This document shows, piece by piece, positions 59,888 to 64,000 of a stretch of DNA of 64,000 nucleotides. Positions within the stretch are counted from its first letter, which is position 1, and each line of letters starts with the position of its first letter. Source of the stretch: Haberlea rhodopensis (lineage: Eukaryota > Streptophyta > Magnoliopsida > Lamiales > Gesneriaceae). Under the pieces are notes generated by a model. The model made no database searches. It had not been told where the DNA came from and was given only the letters and a program-made list of their open reading frames with translations. The translations under genes were made by a program, and so were the position numbers. The stretch covers positions 1,922,001 to 1,986,000 of the forward strand of contig CAJQUN010000001.1 of the NCBI GenBank assembly GCA_907163345.1, given 5' to 3'.

Positions 59888-60086
59888 TAATCTTTATTTC
59901 ACCCTCTATAAGACCAATCATATTAAAGTTTAACTAATTTACCAAATTATGAAAAATATAACCTCATTACCAACGAAGATATAAGTTAATTATTTAACCT
60001 CATAAAGGAAAGAAATAGTATAATAGCAAATTAAAGGAGCACAGAATAAACCCGATTACTTCAACTTAAAAAAATTTCTATCACTA
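59888..60086. other. HIPP-like gene 3' flank
   Basis: AT-rich, no coding sequence. It probably contains the 3' UTR of the minus-strand gene that stops at 60087. Confidence 0.4.
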
Positions 60087-60626
60087 TCACATTATCATGC
60101 AACCATTTGGATTCTCATCACTAAAGTAGCCACCATAAAATGGCGCCGGATAAAGGCTCGGCGCTGGTGGACCGTAGTTGTGGTTCGGCGGAGGAAGAGC
60201 AAGCCTCTCTGGTGGACCTGCAAGACCGTGGTGATAATGATCAGGAGGCATCCGCCCAGCCAGAAACATGTGATGATTGTAGCCTCCATTGAAACCTCCA
60301 CTTGGATGAGAATGTTGATGATAGCCATAATCACTGTAACTGTTATCATAATAATCATTGGGATGATGACCAAAATTCATTATCCATGTTCTCGCGTTAG
60401 TGTACTCGATGTTTCTCAGACGTTGCATCCGTGAAATCCTATCAAATTCTTCCATATACGGACCCATGTGCGGCAAATGCATAGCCATCGGAGGCGGAGG
60501 GTGTGGGAGTTGAAAATTTTCATGCAGCGGTAGCGGCCGCATATCTTCTGGCGCCGCCTGAAGCTGTGGAACTGGTTGCTCTGGCTGTTTGGAAGGTGGC
60601 TTCGGACGAATAACAGAGAAATCCAT
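60087..60626 (-). CDS. HIPP-like isoprenylated protein lacking an HMA domain
   Basis: An intronless 179-aa frame starting MDFSVIRPKPP. It is rich in Pro, His, Tyr and Gly and ends YFSDENPNGCMIM. The last four residues, CMIM, are a farnesyl-type CaaX box, and SDENPNxC is the typical C-terminal context of heavy-metal-associated isoprenylated plant proteins (HIPPs). The N-terminal HMA metal-binding domain with CxxC that defines HIPPs is absent, and none was found upstream. The His/Tyr-rich middle (HHPNDYYDN, HQHSHPSGG) could bind metals, but that is speculation. A TATA-like box lies about 57 bp upstream of the ATG and the frame is intact, so it may be expressed. It could also be the C-terminal part of a longer HIPP. 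Confidence 0.7.
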   Translation of the reverse strand: MDFSVIRPKPPSKQPEQPVPQLQAAPEDMRPLPLHENFQLPHPPPPMAMHLPHMGPYMEEFDRISRMQRLRNIEYTNARTWIMNFGHHPNDYYDNSYSDYGYHQHSHPSGGFNGGYNHHMFLAGRMPPDHYHHGLAGPPERLALPPPNHNYGPPAPSLYPAPFYGGYFSDENPNGCMIM

Positions 60627-60682
60627 GTATGTGACTAAAGATTATTAAATCTTTAATATAGTATAGTATAATGGTGTCCTCT

Positions 60683-60689
60683 ATTTATA
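60683..60689 (-). promoter_or_regulatory. TATA box of the HIPP-like gene
   Basis: TATAAAT on the minus strand, 57 bp upstream of the ATG at 60626, implying a 5' UTR of roughly 25-30 bases. Confidence 0.5.
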
Positions 60690-60921
60690 TTATTTTCTTC
60701 CATAATATTTGATTAAAACTGTATAACCTAAGCTCAAGATAGAGACGGTTTTATAAGTGGTGGGGATTATTAAATTTGGAAACATTTTAAGGAAATATTC
60801 ATATTCTATAATTATAAAGAATTTAATTATATAAGGAAATATTAATGATTCCTTTAACACTTACCTTTACATGCTGCATGCATAAAGGGCCTCCTGAAAT
60901 TTGTATTTATTGTGCTAGAAA

Positions 60922-61345
60922 TAGGGGAGCTTAACAGGTCGGGTCAATCTGGATCCGACCCAAAACCGGACCGGTTAGTCCGATTCGGAACCGGATCCGG
61001 ACTAACCGCTAAGATACCGAACCGGATCGGTTCTACCGTTTCGGATTCGATATCTTACCGGTTTCGGACCAAACGGATCCGGTTCCGGGTTGAATCGGAA
61101 CCGGATCCCTTTTTAAAAAAAAAAATACTTTTTTGTTATTTAGATAAAGTTATCCTAGTATTTTATTTTTTTTGAAAAAAAAAATCAAAAAATCGGTTTC
61201 GGGTTGGAACCGGTCCAACCCAGAACCGATTGGACCGGAACCGGATCCAATCCAGTTCCTTTACGGACCGGATCGGTTCCGGGATTATCGGATCCGGAAC
61301 CGGCCAGTTTCGGATCGGACCGAACCGATCCGTTAAGCAGCCATA
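60922..61345. mobile_element. 424-bp hAT MITE with perfect 8-bp duplication
   Basis: Flanked by GCTAGAAA at 60914-60921 and 61346-61353. The termini TAGGGGAGCTTAAC and GTTAAGCAGCCATA are imperfect inverted repeats. Subterminal regions are dense in CCGGAACCGG and GGATCGGTT words, and the centre is A/T-rich. The first 90 bases are clearly related to the left end of the hAT relic at 4852 (shared GGGTCAAT, CGGTTAG and CCGATTC in the same order). Probably a nonautonomous relative. Confidence 0.85.
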
Positions 61346-61599
61346 GCTAGAAATAAAATAATAATAAATTTTCTTCTTTGTGTCTATTATGCTTCCAAAC
61401 TTGATATATTCGATTTAAATATATTATTACATCTTGACCAAAAATATATTATTTGACGAGGAGCATCAATATTTATATATCAAACCAAAAAACGTTGTGG
61501 TTTTACTTTTTATGACGTGCGCTGTGCGTCCTCAATTATTCAAACAACCTTAATATTGCAACAACAACAAAAAAATACACTTATATCTTCCTCCTTTCA

Positions 61600-62091
61600 G
61601 TGGCTTCTGTTTCTAATCATGGACACGCCAATGAAGAACAAGACTCGATGAATCCCCTGCTCAATCCAGTAGAAGATACTACATCACCATACTCATTGCT
61701 TTTGCAAGAGGAAAGAAAGCGATCTCTTTACACTCAACCACTTAATTCTTTGGATTCTTTAGCAATCTTGGCTAATCGGGTTTATAAATCCAATTTCAAG
61801 TCTGATTATAGTTTGGATTCTACTGCTCTATTGGCCAAACACAAATATCAAAAGGACAAGAAACGTCTGAAATGCACGCATTGTGAGTTTAATGGTCATA
61901 CCATCGACAAATGTTATCAACTTCTTGGATATCCTCCCAACTGGAAAGGCCCAAAGGGACCAAGGTTAATGGCAGATTATGTGGGAGCTAATGCAGTATC
62001 TGAAAATTTTTCTTCTGTAGAATTTTCTCAAGAATTGTATAATCAATTTCTTGCGTCAACCAAGTCTCATTCTCAAACAATTTGTAGTTAG
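61600..62091 (+). pseudogene. Ty1/copia gag, C-terminal part
   Basis: An open plus frame of 163 codons ending TAG at 62089. It contains the plant copia zinc knuckle CTHCEFNGHTIDKCYQLLGY (near 61873-61935), and the sequence before it resembles the end of the UBN2-type capsid domain. There is no ATG before the conserved part; the frame is open from further upstream near 61570, and the N-terminal capsid is missing. It is followed by degraded pol. Confidence 0.75.
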
Positions 62092-64000
62092 ATGATCTTT
62101 GAATCTGATTCTCATGTTGCTGCTACAGCTTTAACAGGTAGCAGTGCTGGTACTCCGAGTATTTCTTCTTTCTTGGATTCTTGACATTGGCGCCATCATA
62201 TGATTTGTGATGTTTCTTTTTATAGCAGCAGTATGTCTCATATTTCTATCAGTATTAACATCCAAATGGTGAAATCACCAAGGCCACACATATAGGTGAC
62301 GTACAACTTACACCTTATATTAAACTAGAAGGTGTTCTATATGTTTCCAGCTTCTCCTTTAATCTTGTTTCAGTTTCGAAACTTACCAAGTTTGATGTTT
62401 TTGCCCTTCATTTTGTTGCTAATAAGTGTTTTCTACAAGAGCAAATGACCAAGAAATTGATTACTTTTACTGAAATACATAAAGGCTTTTATCCCCTTAC
62501 TTTACCTGAACTCCTTTCTGTTGCTGCTTCGGCCTCTATAAAGTTGCCAAATAAAATTGATACTTGGCATTATAGACTAGGTCATCTTTTTCCGTCCCCT
62601 CTTATAATGGAAATCGTTTTTTCCTTACTATTGCTGATCATTTCACTCGTTGTACTTGGGTTTCTTTTATGAAATCTAAAGAAAAACTAAGGTTCATATA
62701 CAACATTTTTACAATCTCGTACTTAATCAATTTAATGCCAAAATAAAAACTCTTAGGTCTGATAATGGTTCCAGTATCTCCTTAGAGATTTTATTATATT
62801 AACGGCATTTTACATCAATGTAGTTGTGTTGAAACATTAAAATCCTTGCAACTTGTAAAATATGTTGATGTTTTCGCTCAACTCGTCCATTATGTTGAGG
62901 AGTTTCAACACAACTACATTGATGTAAAATGTCATTAATATAATAAAAATCTTTAAGGAGGAACTCGGAACCATTATCAGACCTAATGATTTTTATTTTG
63001 GCATTAAATTGGTACGTCATTGAAAAAATGCTGCAGATGAACCTTAGATTTTGCTTTAGATTTCATAAAATAAACCCAAGTACAACGGGTGAAATCATCA
63101 ACAATAGTAAGAAACAACAAAATGGACGAGTTGAACGAAAACATCAACATGTTTACAAGTTGCAAAGGCTTTAATGTTTACACTATAGTCTAACAATCAT
63201 TTCACTGCCTTACTTATATAGTTATATATGTAGCAGGAAACAACTTAGTGGAGATTGAAGCTGTCAAGAAGCATCTTGATGCAAAATTCACGATCAAGAA
63301 CCTTGAAATTTTGAAATACATATTAGGTCTTGAAGTGGCCTGATCATCTGAAAGTATTATTTTATGCCAATGCAAATATGCTTTAGATATTCTGAATGAT
63401 GCAGGATTTTTTGGGATGCAAACCGTCCTCAACTCCAATGGAATCCACACTCAAATTATCATCCAAGGAGGACGGATTACACGAAAATCCTACATCTTAT
63501 AGGAGGTTGATTGGCCGACTGCTCTATCTAACTACAAATCCTACATCTTATAGGAGGTTGAGAAAATTCTTCTATAGAATTTTCTCAAGAATTGTATAAT
63601 CAGTTTCTTGCTTCAACCAAGTCTCATTCTCAACCAATTTGTAGATGATCTCTTAATCTGATTCTCATGTTGCTGCTACAGCTTTAACAGGTAGCAGTGC
63701 TGGTACTCCGAGTATATCTTCATTTAGTCTTTTGGTTTTTAATCATTCAAGGTCTTGGATTCTTGACATTTTCGCCATCATATGATTTGTGATGTTTCTT
63801 TTTATAGCAGCAGTATGTCTCATGTTTCTATCAGTATTAACATCCAAATGGTGAAATCACCAAGGCTACGCATATAGGTGACGTACAACTTACACCTTAT
63901 ATTAAACTAGAAGGTGTTCTATATGTTTCCAGCTTCTCCTTTAATCTTGTTTCAGTTTCGAAACTTACCAAGTTTGATGTTTTTGCCCTTCATTTTGTTG
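62092..64000 (+). pseudogene. Ty1/copia pol remnants, rearranged and cut by the window end
   Basis: A protease site resembling WILDIGA (near 62178), a GAG-pre-integrase-like segment (WHYRLGH near 62564), integrase (RSDNGS near 62755), and the reverse transcriptase C-terminus (HLDAKFTIKNL near 63271; SYRRLIGRLLYLTTNP near 63503) are present. All are broken by stops and shifts. Internal rearrangements: an inverted repeat of the integrase region (62615-62835 against 62902-63120), a repeated NGRVERKHQH segment, a 26-bp direct repeat at 63486 and 63536, and a large direct repeat in which 62012-62419 recurs at 63569-64000. Confidence 0.8.
62615..63120. repeat. Inverted repeat of copia integrase sequence
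   Basis: Arms of about 220 bp (62615-62835 plus, 62902-63120 minus) encode the same integrase segment with RSDNGS. The loop of about 66 bp carries the minus-strand NGRVERKHQH continuation, which appears again on the plus strand at 63123-63172. Confidence 0.8.

Larger units (their letters stand above)
62012..64000 (+). repeat. Direct repeat within the copia element, offset about 1.56 kb
   Basis: The segment starting TCTTCTGTAGAATTTTCTC at 62011 recurs from 63568 with few changes to the end of the window. The second copy has about 35 extra bases near 63726-63760. This is too far apart and too internal for LTRs, and suggests unequal exchange or nested insertion of a sister element. Confidence 0.8.

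Noticed and set aside
1..64000. CRISPR arrays, bacterial operons or phage systems
   Set aside because: The sequence is clearly plant nuclear DNA; the repeats present are transposons and microsatellites.

Overview
This is about 64 kb of nuclear DNA from a flowering plant, most likely a eudicot. The evidence is multi-exon GT-AG genes, plant-specific families (a chloroplast-type PPR protein, RIN4, HIPP-like and ZIFL-like proteins), dense LINE, hAT, gypsy and copia sequence, and an endogenous plant pararetrovirus. No species is assigned.

Four protein genes look real or nearly real. (1) Positions 3694-4074 (-) hold the first coding exon of a PPR protein resembling Arabidopsis At5g48730; the rest is not in the window. 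(2) Positions 13377-31156 (-) hold a 20-coding-exon EAF1-like gene, the HSA/SANT scaffold of the plant NuA4 histone acetyltransferase. All its splice sites can be read, but three single-base indels break the frame. (3) Positions 35804-42721 (-) hold an intact 13-exon PIG-S gene, a GPI transamidase subunit (597 aa). (4) Positions 43832-47668 (+) hold an intact 4-exon RIN4-like immune regulator (255 aa). A tRNA-Lys(UUU) lies between PIG-S and RIN4. A 179-aa intronless protein with a HIPP-type C-terminal farnesylation box but no metal-binding domain lies at 60087-60626 (-).

The rest is mostly mobile DNA. From 1 to 13 kb there are LINE 3' ends, a decayed hAT transposase and a large inverted repeat of a LINE ORF1 (9301-10498 against 10705-11928). 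The EAF1 introns hold LINE copies. One has a perfect 13-bp target duplication and is itself split by a 2.17-kb gypsy-type solo LTR with a 5-bp duplication. Short LINE 3' tails recur; the shortest is 62 bp with a 16-bp duplication. A hAT-type MITE family occurs three times (44.4, 48.2 and 59.4 kb), two copies having perfect 8-bp duplications. A second hAT MITE (60922-61345) shares its subterminal sequence with the hAT relic at 4.85 kb.

Positions 50.0-53.4 kb (-) hold unrelated exon fragments on one strand: ZIFL exon 1, several exons of an XPD/UVH6 helicase carrying stops, and two unrecognised exons. This looks like a gene-fragment-capturing transposon or a degraded segmental insertion. It is followed by an endogenous caulimovirid (about 53.7-58.3 kb, +) with movement, protease/RT/RNase H and transactivator-like regions and a viral-type promoter, disabled by stops and frameshifts. 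The window ends in a rearranged Ty1/copia element (61.6-64 kb) with direct and inverted internal duplications.
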